Below, in pieces: positions 54,427 to 63,189 of a DNA stretch of 64,000 nucleotides. The notes below the pieces were generated by a model. That model was not told the origin of the DNA. It saw nothing but the letters and a program-made list of their open reading frames with translations, and did not search any database. The DNA is from CAVONB01 sp963697205 (GTDB lineage Bacteria > Pseudomonadota > Alphaproteobacteria > Rhizobiales > Hyphomicrobiaceae): contig CAVONB010000015.1 in the NCBI GenBank assembly GCA_963697205.1, positions 434,001 to 498,000 on the forward strand, read 5' to 3'. Positions within the stretch are counted from its first letter, which is position 1. The number at the start of each line of letters is the position of its first letter. Position numbers and translations under genes: made by a program.

Positions 54427-55791
54427 TTGTCGCGCCCCTCAACCACGGTCTCGGTCGGCGGATTGCCGGGTGCGCTGATCCCGCGCCTGCCGTTCTACTA
54501 CGGCTGGGTCGTGCTTGCCTGCGTTGCCTGCGCGGGATTTGCGCGCCAGGGCCCGGCCGTGGCTACGCTGTCGATCTTTGTGGAGCCCATGACCAGCGAG
54601 TTCGGCTGGTCGCGCACCGCGCTCTCGGGCGCGGTCTCGCTCGGCGGCATTCTGGCTGCGATTTTCTCGCCGATGATCGGGCCGGTGATGGACCGGCGCG
54701 GGCCGAAGCTGATCCTGATCCTGGCGGTGTTGAGCACGGGCGTGACGTTGCTGTCGCTGTCGCTGATCCATTCGCTCGCGATGTTCTACGTGCTGTATTG
54801 TGTGGCGCGCATGAATTTTGCCGGGCCGTTCGATCTCGGCATCTACGGTGCGGTCTACAACTGGTTCGTCGCGCGGCGCGCGATGGCGACGTCGATTGCC
54901 ACGTTTGCGCAGATGTTCGGGCTGATCACGCTGCCGCTGGTCGCGCATGCCGCGATCCTGCAAGGCGGCTGGCGCATGGGCTGGATCGTCGTCGGCTCTG
55001 CGGTGCTGATCATCGGGTTTGTGCCGACATGGCTATTGATGGTGCGGCGGCCGGAGGACGCGGGGCTTGCGCCCGATCCGGCGCCGTCGGCCGCCTCTGG
55101 CGGCGGGGCGGGCCGCGATCCGTCCGGCGGGCCGGGGCAGGTCGCGGGGCCGGCGCAGCCGGCGGTGGAGATGTCGTTCACGCGTGCGGAGGCGATGCGT
55201 ACGCCGTCGTTCTGGCTGATCGCGCTGTTCACGCTGCTGATCTATCCCGTGCAGGCCGGCGTCAGTCTGCATCAGGCGCCGCACCTCATCGAGCGTGGTC
55301 TGGATCCGACCATCGCCGCGACGATCGTGTCGACATTCTCGCTCGCCTCGGCGGTGTCGGGCCTGCTGTATGGCAGCCTGACGCGGCGCATCGGCATCCG
55401 GTGGGGGCTGGCGCTGGTGGCGATCGTGCTCGGCTTGTCGTCGCTCGGCATGATCGCGATTACGCGACCCTGGCACGGCTACCTGGTGGCGGGCTTCTAC
55501 GGTATCGGCATCGGCGGCTTGCTGACGGCGCTGCCGCTCGCCTGGGTGGAGACGTTTGGGCGCAAGAGCTTCGGCGCCATCCGCGGCGCGGCGCTCTCGG
55601 TGCAAGTCGCCGCGCAGGCATCGGGGCCACTCATTTCGGGCATCCTGCGCGATTGGACGGGCGACTATGTGCTGTCGTTGGAGACGTTCGCGGTGATGTC
55701 GTCGCTGGCGCTGCTCGCCGCATTGGCGACGCGGCCTGCGCCGCCGCCTGAAAGTGCCGCCGAGTTGGCGACGCCGAACCGGGATGGCTGA
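54427..55791 (+). CDS. Major facilitator superfamily transporter
   Basis: A 454-residue carrier with twelve predicted membrane segments. It opens with LPFYYGWVVLACVACAGFAR, of a kind common in oxalate/formate- or monocarboxylate-type MFS proteins. The TM2-3 loop has GPVMDRRGPKLIL, a form of the MFS motif DRxGRR. No ATG precedes the first helix; TTG at 54427 with GCGAGG at 8 nt is preferred, 67 bp after the ubiE stop. A GTG far upstream (54322) would overlap ubiE. Substrate unknown. Confidence 0.9.
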   Translation: MSRPSTTVSVGGLPGALIPRLPFYYGWVVLACVACAGFARQGPAVATLSIFVEPMTSEFGWSRTALSGAVSLGGILAAIFSPMIGPVMDRRGPKLILILAVLSTGVTLLSLSLIHSLAMFYVLYCVARMNFAGPFDLGIYGAVYNWFVARRAMATSIATFAQMFGLITLPLVAHAAILQGGWRMGWIVVGSAVLIIGFVPTWLLMVRRPEDAGLAPDPAPSAASGGGAGRDPSGGPGQVAGPAQPAVEMSFTRAEAMRTPSFWLIALFTLLIYPVQAGVSLHQAPHLIERGLDPTIAATIVSTFSLASAVSGLLYGSLTRRIGIRWGLALVAIVLGLSSLGMIAITRPWHGYLVAGFYGIGIGGLLTALPLAWVETFGRKSFGAIRGAALSVQVAAQASGPLISGILRDWTGDYVLSLETFAVMSSLALLAALATRPAPPPESAAELATPNRDG

Positions 55792-55908
55792 AGCGGCCCG
55801 TTGCGGGCTCGTTAGTTGACAGCGCTTGGCGATCGGTCACTGTGCTGGCGATCCTGATCGATTCGCGGATCCGTTTGCGTGGAGCCGGACATCCTCGAGG
55901 AGAGAGCG

Positions 55909-56553
55909 ATGAAGCGATTCCTGCACGTGGGTTGCGGCCACGCGACGAAGCCCAAGACGACGCCCGTCTTTGCGGGGCCGGACTGGGAGGAAGTGCGTCT
56001 CGACATCGATCCTGACGTGAAGCCCGACATCGTTGCCAGCATCACGGACATGTCGGTCGTGGAGAGCGGCTCGATGGACGCCATCTTCTCCAGCCACAAC
56101 ATCGAGCATCTGTTCGAGCACGAGGTGCCGATCGCGCTCGGCGAATTCCGTCGCGTGCTCAAGGCCGACGGCTACGCGGTGGTAACGTGCCCCGATCTGA
56201 AGTCGGTGGCTCGGCTGATCGCGGAGGACAAGCTGATGGAGCCGGCCTACATGTCGAGCGCGGGGCCGATCTCGCCACACGACATTCTCTATGGACACGG
56301 CGCCTCGATCCGTGGCGGACGTACCTACATGGCGCATCGCGGCGGGTTCACGGCCAAGACATTGCACGGCGCTCTGCTGTCGGCGGGGTTCGGCACGGCG
56401 GCGGCTGTGGATCTGAAGAACAGCTTCGAATTGTGGGCGGTCGGAATGGTGGCCCAGGGGCAGCGCGACCAGACGGTGACGCTGCTCAAGGCGCATGCCG
56501 CGCATCGCGGCCGGCGGGCGGCCCCCCCGGCGCCTGCTTCCTCGGCGGGTTGA
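55909..56553 (+). CDS. Class I SAM-dependent methyltransferase
   Basis: A 214-residue methyltransferase-fold protein. Motif I is FLHVGCGHATKPKT, the acidic residue after strand 2 is in VRLDIDPDVKPDIVA, and motif IV-like text is AIFSSHNIEHLFEHEVPIAL. RRVLKADGYAVVTCPDL resembles methyltransferases that act on sugars or secondary metabolites. ATG 55909 with GAGGAGAG upstream. The last 20 residues are Ala/Pro-rich. Substrate unknown. Confidence 0.85.
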   Translation: MKRFLHVGCGHATKPKTTPVFAGPDWEEVRLDIDPDVKPDIVASITDMSVVESGSMDAIFSSHNIEHLFEHEVPIALGEFRRVLKADGYAVVTCPDLKSVARLIAEDKLMEPAYMSSAGPISPHDILYGHGASIRGGRTYMAHRGGFTAKTLHGALLSAGFGTAAAVDLKNSFELWAVGMVAQGQRDQTVTLLKAHAAHRGRRAAPPAPASSAG

Positions 56554-56691
56554 GCGGGCGTTCAGGCGGCGGAAAGCTCGTTTGCCAAGTTGACTTGACC
56601 CTGTGGCGCGGGTGGGCATGCTGCGGCCACATCTGCGGCCTCGACCGGTGCTGCCGGCCGCGACCCGCTTCACTCCGGATCCCCTGCCGCC

Positions 56692-58302
56692 ATGGCCAAC
56701 GCCCTCGTCAATCTGTTTCGCTTGGCCCGGGCGGGCGCTGTGTTCGCACAGCATGGCGTGCGGTTCGTGCCGAAGGGGATGCCGGCGCCGCTGCCATTGA
56801 AACTCGCGCACGCGCTGACGCTGCCGATCCGCGTCCTGGCGTGGCCGTTTCGCGCGGGCCGGGCCGAGGATGACCGGGTAGCGGCGGCGCTGTCGCGGCT
56901 CGGGCCGTCGTACATCAAGCTCGGCCAGTTCCTGGCGACGCGTGCCGACGTGATCGGGCCGGAGCTGGCGGCCGATCTGTCGCGACTGCAGGATAAGCTG
57001 CCGCCGTTTCCGATGGCGGAGGCGCGGCGCGCGATCGAGGCGAGCCTCGGCGGCAAGCTGGAAGACCATTTCGTGACGTTCGGCCCGCCGGTGGCGGCCG
57101 CTTCCATCGCGCAGGTGCACAAGGCGGAGGTGATCGATCGCGACGGCACGCGGCGCACGGTGGCGGTCAAGATCCTGCGGCCGGGCGTCGAGACCCGTTT
57201 TCGCGCGGATCTTGCCAGCTACTATTTCGCCGCGCGAATGATCGAGCGCTTCCATCCGCCGTCGCGGCGCCTGCGGCCGCTGGCTGTCGTCGAGAACCTG
57301 AAGCGCACGACCGAGCTGGAGATGGACCTCAGGCTCGAGGCGGCGGCCATCTCGGAGATGGCGGAGAACACCAAGGACGATCCCGGTTTCAGGGTGCCGG
57401 GTGTCGACTGGCTGCGCACGGCCAAGCGCGTGCTGACGATGGAATGGATCGACGGCGTGCCGGTGTCCGACCATGCCGCACTCGCCCAGTTGGGTGTCGA
57501 TCGCCACGAGCTCGGCATGACGGTGCTGCGCTCGTTCCTGCGCCACGCGATGCGCGATGGATTCTTTCACGCTGACATGCACCAGGGCAACCTGCTGGTC
57601 GACCGTGCGGGCGAGCTGGTCGCTGTCGACTTCGGGATCATGGGGCGGCTGGGGGCCAAGGAGCGCCGTTTCCTCGCCGAGATCCTGCACGGGCTGATCA
57701 CGCGCGACTACCGCCGGGCGGCGGAGGTGCATTTCTGGGCGGGCTACGTGCCGCCGCACCACGCCATCGAGACGTTCGCGCAAGCGTTGCGCGCGATCGG
57801 CGAGCCGATCCACGGGCGCACGGCCGAAGAGATCTCGATGGCCGACCTGCTCGGGCAGCTGTTCGCCTATACCGAGGTGTTCGACATGCAGACGCGGCCG
57901 GAGTTGATCCTGCTGCAGAAGAGCATGGTGATCGTGGAAGGCGTGGCGCGCTCGCTCGATTCGCGGCTCAACATGTGGGTGGCGGCCGAGCCCATTGCGC
58001 GCGAATGGGTCGAGGCGAACATGGGCGTGGCGGGGCGGCTGCGTGAAGCGGGCGAAAGCGCCGGCGCGCTCGGGCGCATCCTGGCGGACACGCCGCAATT
58101 GATCGAGCAGGCGGAGGCGACGGCGTCGGCCTTGTCGCGCATGGCGCAGCACGGCGTGCGGCTCGACGACCAGACCGTGGCGCGGCTCGCGGAAGCGCAG
58201 GCGAAGGCCGAGCGCAGCGCGTGGGGGCCGTGGATCGCGACGGGGTTGGTGCTCGTCGCTGTTGCCGCGCTCGTTTGGTGGGGCTTCGGCGTCGGGGATT
58301 GA
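56692..58302 (+). CDS. ubiB: Ubiquinone biosynthesis kinase-like protein UbiB
   Basis: A 536-residue ABC1/ADCK-type atypical kinase needed for ubiquinone synthesis. Seen: the family KxGQ motif in YIKLGQFLATRADVIGPEL, the Ala-rich loop AAASIAQVHKAEV, AVKILRPGVETRF, FFHADMHQGNLLVD with the catalytic Asp, and AVDFGIMGRLG. Two C-terminal membrane segments end near VLVAVAALVWWGFG. ATG 56692. Confidence 0.96.
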   Translation: MANALVNLFRLARAGAVFAQHGVRFVPKGMPAPLPLKLAHALTLPIRVLAWPFRAGRAEDDRVAAALSRLGPSYIKLGQFLATRADVIGPELAADLSRLQDKLPPFPMAEARRAIEASLGGKLEDHFVTFGPPVAAASIAQVHKAEVIDRDGTRRTVAVKILRPGVETRFRADLASYYFAARMIERFHPPSRRLRPLAVVENLKRTTELEMDLRLEAAAISEMAENTKDDPGFRVPGVDWLRTAKRVLTMEWIDGVPVSDHAALAQLGVDRHELGMTVLRSFLRHAMRDGFFHADMHQGNLLVDRAGELVAVDFGIMGRLGAKERRFLAEILHGLITRDYRRAAEVHFWAGYVPPHHAIETFAQALRAIGEPIHGRTAEEISMADLLGQLFAYTEVFDMQTRPELILLQKSMVIVEGVARSLDSRLNMWVAAEPIAREWVEANMGVAGRLREAGESAGALGRILADTPQLIEQAEATASALSRMAQHGVRLDDQTVARLAEAQAKAERSAWGPWIATGLVLVAVAALVWWGFGVGD

Positions 58303-58699
58303 GGGCGGGCGGGAGCCAGGGACAAGCTGGGTCCCGGATCGCTAGGCCGCTGCCGTCGCTTCCGCCCACGCCCGTCATCCCCGCGCGCGCCAGCGGCTTG
58401 CTGGCGCGATCACGGCGGGGATCCGGACACATGTCGTGTGTTCGCGCTTTTCGTGTGCCGCGTGGGGCCTGCCATATGAGCCGTGGCCGGATCCCCGGCC
58501 AAGCCGGGGATGACGGGCGAGGGTGACGGGCGGGCGTCGCCGAGATGCCGCGTCCCGGCTGCGCATGATGGACCACGCGCGGCCCTCACCGATTGTTAAC
58601 CCGCGTGCCGTCGCCGAGCGCCGCGGTAAGGGTTTATCAATTCGCCGACGTTAATATGATCCGGATGCGTTCTTTTTAGGAAACGTTGGGTTTGCGGTC
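58303..58699. other. ubiB-RTX intergenic region, 397 bp
   Basis: Non-coding. Its first half is filled by the palindromic element at 58369-58519. The second half, about 180 bp, must hold the promoter of the RTX gene and is AT-richer than the surroundings (TTATCAATTCGCC, GTTAATATGATCC). Confidence 0.55.
58369..58519. repeat. Mosaic palindromic intergenic element, about 150 bp
   Basis: Outer arms CGCCCGTCATCCCCG (58369-58383) and its perfect complement (58505-58519) enclose a second pair, CGGGGATCCGG (58416-58426) and CCGGATCCCCG (58487-58497). The left half also has a hairpin CGCGCCAGC / GCTGGCGCG (58386-58408). The nested layout recalls rhizobial intergenic mosaic elements. No protein is encoded. 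Confidence 0.8.
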
Positions 58700-59893
58700 A
58701 TGGCCGACTTCGAGTACACGCGCGAGGACGACACGCTCGTCGGCACCAGCGGTGACGACTTGATCAAGGTGGTGGACGATTTGCGCTCGGGTCACACCGG
58801 CCTGATCGACGGTGGCGACGGCCTCGATGTCCTTGAGAGCGCCGGTGTCGTCTGGATCGATCAGCTTGAAGTGGACAATGTTGAACGACTGCAGATCAGC
58901 CACGTTCACATGACGATCGCCCAACTCAGCGATTTTGATGAGCTGCGTGTGGACCGGTTGTACTTGACTGGACCAGGCGGTTCACTGGATCAGGCTGGGC
59001 AATATCAAGGCAGGATATCCACCGCGGATGCCACTGCACTCACGTCTCGTTTGAACTTTCACTCGGATTTTCTGACGCATACTCGCTCATTCGATCTATT
59101 GGGTACGCGATTCAACGATACGCTGATCTCTACATCTGTCGCCCATTTCGACGGACGAGGTGGAAACGATTTCATTCAGGTGGATGGCGCCGGGGCTCTG
59201 CATGGCGGCGCAGGACGTGACACGCTGATCGGCGGCGTCGGCGGCGACACCCTCAGCGGCGGCTGGGGTGACGACTCGATGGCGGGTGGTGCCGGCGATG
59301 ATCTCTACGTCGTCGACTCAGCGGCAGATGTGGTGGTCGAAAACGCCGACGAAGGCATCGACACCGTGCGGTCTTCGATCTCTACCGCGCTCGGCGACAA
59401 CGTCGAGAACTTGACGCTTACCGGCGGCAAGTGGCGCTGGGGCGACGGCAATGCTCTCGATAATGCGATCACCGGAAACTTCAATCGAAACGTGCTGTCG
59501 GGCAAGGACGGCGACGACACGCTGAACGGCCGCGGTGGCGCGGATACGTTGTGGGGTGGTGCGGGCGACGACCGCTTCGTGTTTGACACCACGCTCAACG
59601 GTCGTAACGTCGATACGATCAAGGACTTCGGCAACGGCAACGACGTGATCGTGCTCGGCACGAACGTGTTCACGGTTCTCGATGACCATTTGTCCGAGGG
59701 TGGTGCGTTGGACGTGTCGGCCTTCGAGGCTGGCAATGGCGTCGCGCGCTCAGCGGACGCGCGCATCCTCTACAACACCGCGACCGGCGCGCTTCTCTAC
59801 GACGGCGACGGCTCGGGCAGTGGTGGGGCCGTGCAGTTCGCGCTGCTGCAACCCAACCTCACGCTCACAGCGGACGATTTCGTCGTGGTGTGA
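58700..59893 (+). CDS. RTX calcium-binding repeat protein
   Basis: A 397-residue secreted-type protein with hemolysin-type nonapeptide repeats. N-terminal GTSGDDLIKV and GGDGLDVLE, an unusual, AT-richer central section without repeats (about 60-150), then repeats such as LHGGAGRDTLIGGVGGDTL and LSGKDGDDTLNGRGGADTL. The C-terminus (LYDGDGSGSGGAVQFALL, then LTADDFVVV) resembles type-I-secreted proteins. No ABC exporter or HlyD gene is adjacent to it. ATG 58700. Repeats flank it on both sides. Adhesive or matrix role is a guess. Confidence 0.85.
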   Translation: MADFEYTREDDTLVGTSGDDLIKVVDDLRSGHTGLIDGGDGLDVLESAGVVWIDQLEVDNVERLQISHVHMTIAQLSDFDELRVDRLYLTGPGGSLDQAGQYQGRISTADATALTSRLNFHSDFLTHTRSFDLLGTRFNDTLISTSVAHFDGRGGNDFIQVDGAGALHGGAGRDTLIGGVGGDTLSGGWGDDSMAGGAGDDLYVVDSAADVVVENADEGIDTVRSSISTALGDNVENLTLTGGKWRWGDGNALDNAITGNFNRNVLSGKDGDDTLNGRGGADTLWGGAGDDRFVFDTTLNGRNVDTIKDFGNGNDVIVLGTNVFTVLDDHLSEGGALDVSAFEAGNGVARSADARILYNTATGALLYDGDGSGSGGAVQFALLQPNLTLTADDFVVV

Positions 59894-59894
59894 G

Positions 59895-59979
59895 GGAAAA
59901 TTGGGGACGGTTCCAATTCTGAACTGTTGAGCAAGTCGCGGGCCCAGCGGATCAGAATTGGAACCGTCCCCAATTTTCC
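59895..59979. repeat. Perfect inverted repeat with 28-bp arms, REP-like
   Basis: Arms at 59895-59922 and 59952-59979 are exact complements, spaced by 29 bp. Each contains AATTGGGGACGGTTCCAATT. The element sits between the convergent RTX and Trm112 genes and begins at the RTX stop. It resembles REP sequences mobilised by REP-associated tyrosine transposases, and shares its frame (GAAAAT, GGGG, CAATTCTG) with the tandem unit at 1497-1548. It could also work as a terminator for either gene. Confidence 0.85.
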
Positions 59980-59987
59980 GACCATTT

Positions 59988-60290
59988 CTAAGTGCGGTTG
60001 GCCGGCGAGTCTTCGCCCTTGTCGAGATCGCGGGCGACATCGGGGGTCATCATGGGCACGCCGGAGCGGATCGGATAGGCGAGGCCGGCGGCCCGCGAGA
60101 TCAGCTCGTGGCGTTCCTTGTCGTAGACGAGGCGCGTCTTGGTCAGCGGGCAGACCAGAATCTCCAGGAGCCGCGGATCGACCTGCTCGCCGCCGGTGGC
60201 GCGGTCGGCGTGCTGGGATGGCGCAACGTGGCGCGGCGGCGTGGTGTCGTCGCCGCCTGCGGGCTCGTCCTTGTCGCGTTCATCGCTCAT
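59988..60290 (-). CDS. Trm112 family protein
   Basis: A 100-residue protein. The Trm112 core LLEILVCPLTKTRLVYDKER and LAYPIRSGVPMMTPDVAR occupies about residues 40-90, after a charged, low-complexity head. In eukaryotes Trm112 activates methyltransferases; the bacterial role is unknown. The zinc-binding Cys pairs of the eukaryotic form are not present. Third gene of the run cnoX, Lon-domain, Trm112, 48 bp after its neighbour. Confidence 0.88.
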   Translation of the reverse strand: MSDERDKDEPAGGDDTTPPRHVAPSQHADRATGGEQVDPRLLEILVCPLTKTRLVYDKERHELISRAAGLAYPIRSGVPMMTPDVARDLDKGEDSPANRT

Positions 60291-60338
60291 GGTCGAGAGG
60301 GCCTCGATGGCGTGTTGCGGCTGGCGAACGCGCCGGCG

Positions 60339-61022
60339 CTACTGGATTTTGTCACTGGCGTCGTGGGCGGCGCCGGCGATCTCCATCTGGGCGAGCGCGA
60401 TCAGGATTTCCGCGCGCGCCGGCGCATCGATGGCCTCGATCAGCGCCTGCTTCTCTTCGGGTCCGTAGGGGCCGGCAACCGATAACGCGTTGACCAGATC
60501 CTCGCTCGACAATGCTGAGATCCCGGACCAGTCGACGTCGAGATTCTTGGCGGCGAAGAACTTCTTGAGTGTCTCGATCAGGTGCTTGCGATCGATGCCG
60601 TCCTCGGTCTCCCGGGCATCGAGGTCGGCAGCGAACGGCGCGTAGTCCGGGCGGCAGGTGCGGTAGGGTTCGCTGGTGTCCAACTCGCTGGCAATCGCGA
60701 ACCGGCCGACGCCGCGCAGTGTGATCATGTAGCGACCGTCGGACTGCTCGCGGAAGGCGACGAGGCGGCCGAGCCCACCGATGCGGCGCAGGGGAACGGC
60801 CTTGCCTTCGGGGCTTTCCACGGTCGGCGCCGCATGATCGGGTTGCACGATGCCGAGCAGGCGGGGCCCGCGGATCACGGCGTCGATCATGGCGAGGTAG
60901 CGTGGCTCGAAGATGTTGAGCGGCAGTGTCGTTTTCGGCAACAGGATGCAGCCGCGCAGCGGGAACACGGGGATCGTGTCCGGCAGCTCGCCGATCGAGG
61001 CATAGTGCGCGTTGCGCGGCAT
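60339..61022 (-). CDS. Lon protease N-terminal-domain protein
   Basis: A 227-residue protein consisting of the substrate-binding LON domain only: IPVFPLRGCILLPKTTLPLN, FEPRYLAMIDAVIRGPRL and the later LGRLVAFREQSDGRYMITLRG. No AAA+ or protease parts. Located between cnoX and Trm112, a conserved order in alphaproteobacteria. Probably a proteostasis accessory factor (inference). Confidence 0.92.
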   Translation of the reverse strand: MPRNAHYASIGELPDTIPVFPLRGCILLPKTTLPLNIFEPRYLAMIDAVIRGPRLLGIVQPDHAAPTVESPEGKAVPLRRIGGLGRLVAFREQSDGRYMITLRGVGRFAIASELDTSEPYRTCRPDYAPFAADLDARETEDGIDRKHLIETLKKFFAAKNLDVDWSGISALSSEDLVNALSVAGPYGPEEKQALIEAIDAPARAEILIALAQMEIAGAAHDASDKIQ

Positions 61023-61075
61023 GAAAGGCCCGTCTTTCGTTTGCGTTCGTGTCTTGCCGGGTGTCCGTCGCCGGC

Positions 61076-62011
61076 TCAGGAGAACATCAGCGACGACAGG
61101 CGGCGGCGGCCGTCGAGGGTGGCGGGATCCTTGGGCCCCCAGGCCTCGAAGAGCTGCACGAGTTGTTTTCGCGCGGCTTCGTCGTTCCAGGCGCGGTTGC
61201 GCCGAAAGATGTCGAGCAGGTGGTCGACGGCTTCTTCCTTGGCGCCGCGGGCGGCCAGTGCGACGGCGAGCTCGAAGCGCGCTTCGTAATCGGCGGGATT
61301 GGCGGCGAGGCGTGCCTCGAACTCGCTACGATTGTCGCCCTGGTCGGCCTTCTTGGACAGCTCGATGGCAGCGCGGATGCTGGCCACGGCCGGGGCATCC
61401 TTCTTGGCGGGCGGCACGAGCGCGATGGTCTGTTCCGCACGCGCGGCGTCGCCGCTCTTCAGGTAGACCTTTGCCAGACCGGCCAGCGCGTCGGCGTTCT
61501 GGGCATCCTCCTGCAGGATCGCGGCATAGACATTGGCGGCGTCTTCCAGGTCGCCGGCCTCGATGGCGGAGTCGGCGGCGGCCAGCGCCTCGGCCAGGTC
61601 GGCTGCGGAGTCCTCACCGACGAGGCCGTCGATGAACGCGCGGATCTGGCTTTCGGGCTGGGCGCCCATGAAGCCGTCGAGCGGGCGGCCGTCGCGGAAG
61701 GCGTAGACGGTCGGCAGCGACTGGATGCGCAACTGGCCGGCGATGGCGGGATGCTGGTCCACGTTGATCTTCACGAGGTGGACCTTGCCGTTATAGCTCC
61801 TGACGACCTTCTCCAGGAGCGGCGTCAGCTGCTTGCACGGCCCGCACCAATCCGCCCAGAAGTCGACGAGCACGAGCGCCGACTTGGAGGCCTCCATCAC
61901 GTCCTTGGCGAAGCCGGCGGTGGAGCTTTCCTTGATCACGTCACCGCCGCCCGCGGCGGCGCCTGTGCCGACTGCGGGACCGCCCGCCGGGTTGCGCGTT
62001 CCAAAATCCAT
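61076..62011 (-). CDS. cnoX: Thioredoxin-TPR chaperedoxin CnoX (YbbN)
   Basis: A 311-residue protein with an N-terminal thioredoxin domain, active site WCGPC at residues 55-59 in VDFWADWCGPCKQLTPLLE, and a C-terminal TPR half (about 140-300). CnoX-type proteins protect substrates from oxidation and pass them to GroEL/DnaK. The full CxxC here suggests redox activity, unlike the E. coli protein, which lacks it. ATG 62011 has AAGGAG upstream. Confidence 0.93.
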   Translation of the reverse strand: MDFGTRNPAGGPAVGTGAAAGGGDVIKESSTAGFAKDVMEASKSALVLVDFWADWCGPCKQLTPLLEKVVRSYNGKVHLVKINVDQHPAIAGQLRIQSLPTVYAFRDGRPLDGFMGAQPESQIRAFIDGLVGEDSAADLAEALAAADSAIEAGDLEDAANVYAAILQEDAQNADALAGLAKVYLKSGDAARAEQTIALVPPAKKDAPAVASIRAAIELSKKADQGDNRSEFEARLAANPADYEARFELAVALAARGAKEEAVDHLLDIFRRNRAWNDEAARKQLVQLFEAWGPKDPATLDGRRRLSSLMFS

Positions 62012-62391
62012 CTTGCCACTCCTTGGGCCGTGATCGGGGGGCCGGGCGCCGGGCCGGGCGTCGGGGCCGGTTATCGGGGTCGGGCCGGCGGCGGAAAAAC
62101 ATCCGCCGTGGGGCGCCGGTCGACGACGAACATGTAGGCGGTGGCGGGCACGGGTGCCACCAGGCGCGCCTTTCGCGGGCGAATGAAGACCAAATGAGCC
62201 GCCGTGGCAACGGGTTCCTGCTGTCCACCCGCAAAGTCGAGGGGCGCGCGGTGGCGGTTGCGGAGGTGGGCTGCGGGGCCGGCGGCCCGCCTGCGGCGGA
62301 TCGCGCGGCCGGGTACGCGCGTGCTGCTTGCCAAGCCTTAACGTTTGCGGCATAAGGTGCGCCTCGCGCCGCCTTGGCGGTCGCACGGAGC
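62012..62391. other. cnoX-tRNA intergenic region, 380 bp
   Basis: It should carry the promoters of cnoX (minus) and the tRNA gene (plus). A minus-strand frame at 62071-62334 (87 codons, Pro/Arg-rich) and a plus-strand one at 62023-62355 are open, but neither looks like a protein of any family. Confidence 0.45.
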
Positions 62392-62466
62392 GCGGGCGTA
62401 GCTCAGTGGTAGAGCATCACGTTGCCAACGTGAGTGTCGTGAGTTCGAATCTCATCGCCCGCTCCA
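62392..62466 (+). tRNA. tRNA-Gly (anticodon GCC)
   Basis: A 75-nt cloverleaf with encoded CCA. Acceptor stem GCGGGCG pairs with CGCCCGC; the D arm is GCTCAGTGGTAGAGC, the anticodon loop TTGCCAA (GCC at 62424-62426) is closed by TCACG/CGTGA, and the T arm contains GTTCGAATC. Reads GGC and GGU glycine codons. Confidence 0.97.
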
Positions 62467-62579
62467 ATGCCCCCCACCTTCGAATGGTCTGAAAGCTCAA
62501 CCCGGTGGCCTCTGGCTGAATCGGTGAGCGGGGGCTGTCGCGCGGGCGCGGCGGGTGTCACCGCGGCCGGCGTGTACCG

Positions 62580-63006
62580 TCAGGCCCGCATGGCGCCGTC
62601 GTCGGAGCACGACAGGCCGAACGTGGCGAGGCCGTCGGCGAGGTAGTCGGCGACCAGGGGTGTTCCGAGCAGGTAGCCGGCGGTGTTCTCATTGTGAGCG
62701 TCGGCGGCGTCGGAGCGGACCTGCGTCCAGTCGGCGAGTGTGCCGTCGTCCCGGCCGAGCCACATCAAGGCGACCAGCTCGATCTGCTCGTCGTCGTTGA
62801 GCGCATCGATGAACGCGGTCAGCTCCTCGAGCACGGGATCGTCGCCGTGATCCTCCAGGACGTCGCGCATGTCGTCGTCGATAGCGTTCGAGCCCGAACT
62901 CGTCGTCCGTGGCGACGTCCTTGGCCTCGAACTCACGGGCCTTGACGATGACGTAGCAGACCTTCTCGAGGGCGATGTCGAGCTCGGGCTCGTCGGTGGC
63001 AGCCAT
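62580..63006 (-). pseudogene. DUF3775 family protein, net +1 frameshift
   Basis: The gene would encode about 141 residues of the DUF3775 family (function unknown). It opens MAATDEPELDIALEKVCYVI in one frame and continues NAIDDDMRDVLEDHGDDPVL, LVALMWLGRDDGTLADW and AYLLGTPL-type text (GYLLGTPLVADYLADGL) in another. The shift is one extra base in the CCC run near 62893-62895 (GGG on the coding strand). Both parts are well preserved, so a sequence error or very recent mutation is likely. ATG 63006 has GGAGACACCC upstream. Confidence 0.85.
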
Positions 63007-63189
63007 GGGTGTCTCCTCAGGCGACGGGTCGCGTCGTCCGGCCGGCATGCCGCTGCTGCCGTCCAGCGTTTCTGCCTAAAGCATCGAACGGCGGGGGCGC
63101 GCGGAGCCTTGATATGCGTCAAGGGCACGTGGCCAGGATAGCGATGGAGGGGACGCCAAGCGCCGGCGATCCGGCGCGCCGGATCGGGA

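Noticed and set aside
62071..62334. Small minus-strand open frame upstream of cnoX
   Set aside because: Arg/Pro-rich, no recognisable motif or ribosome-binding site; an equally long frame lies opposite.
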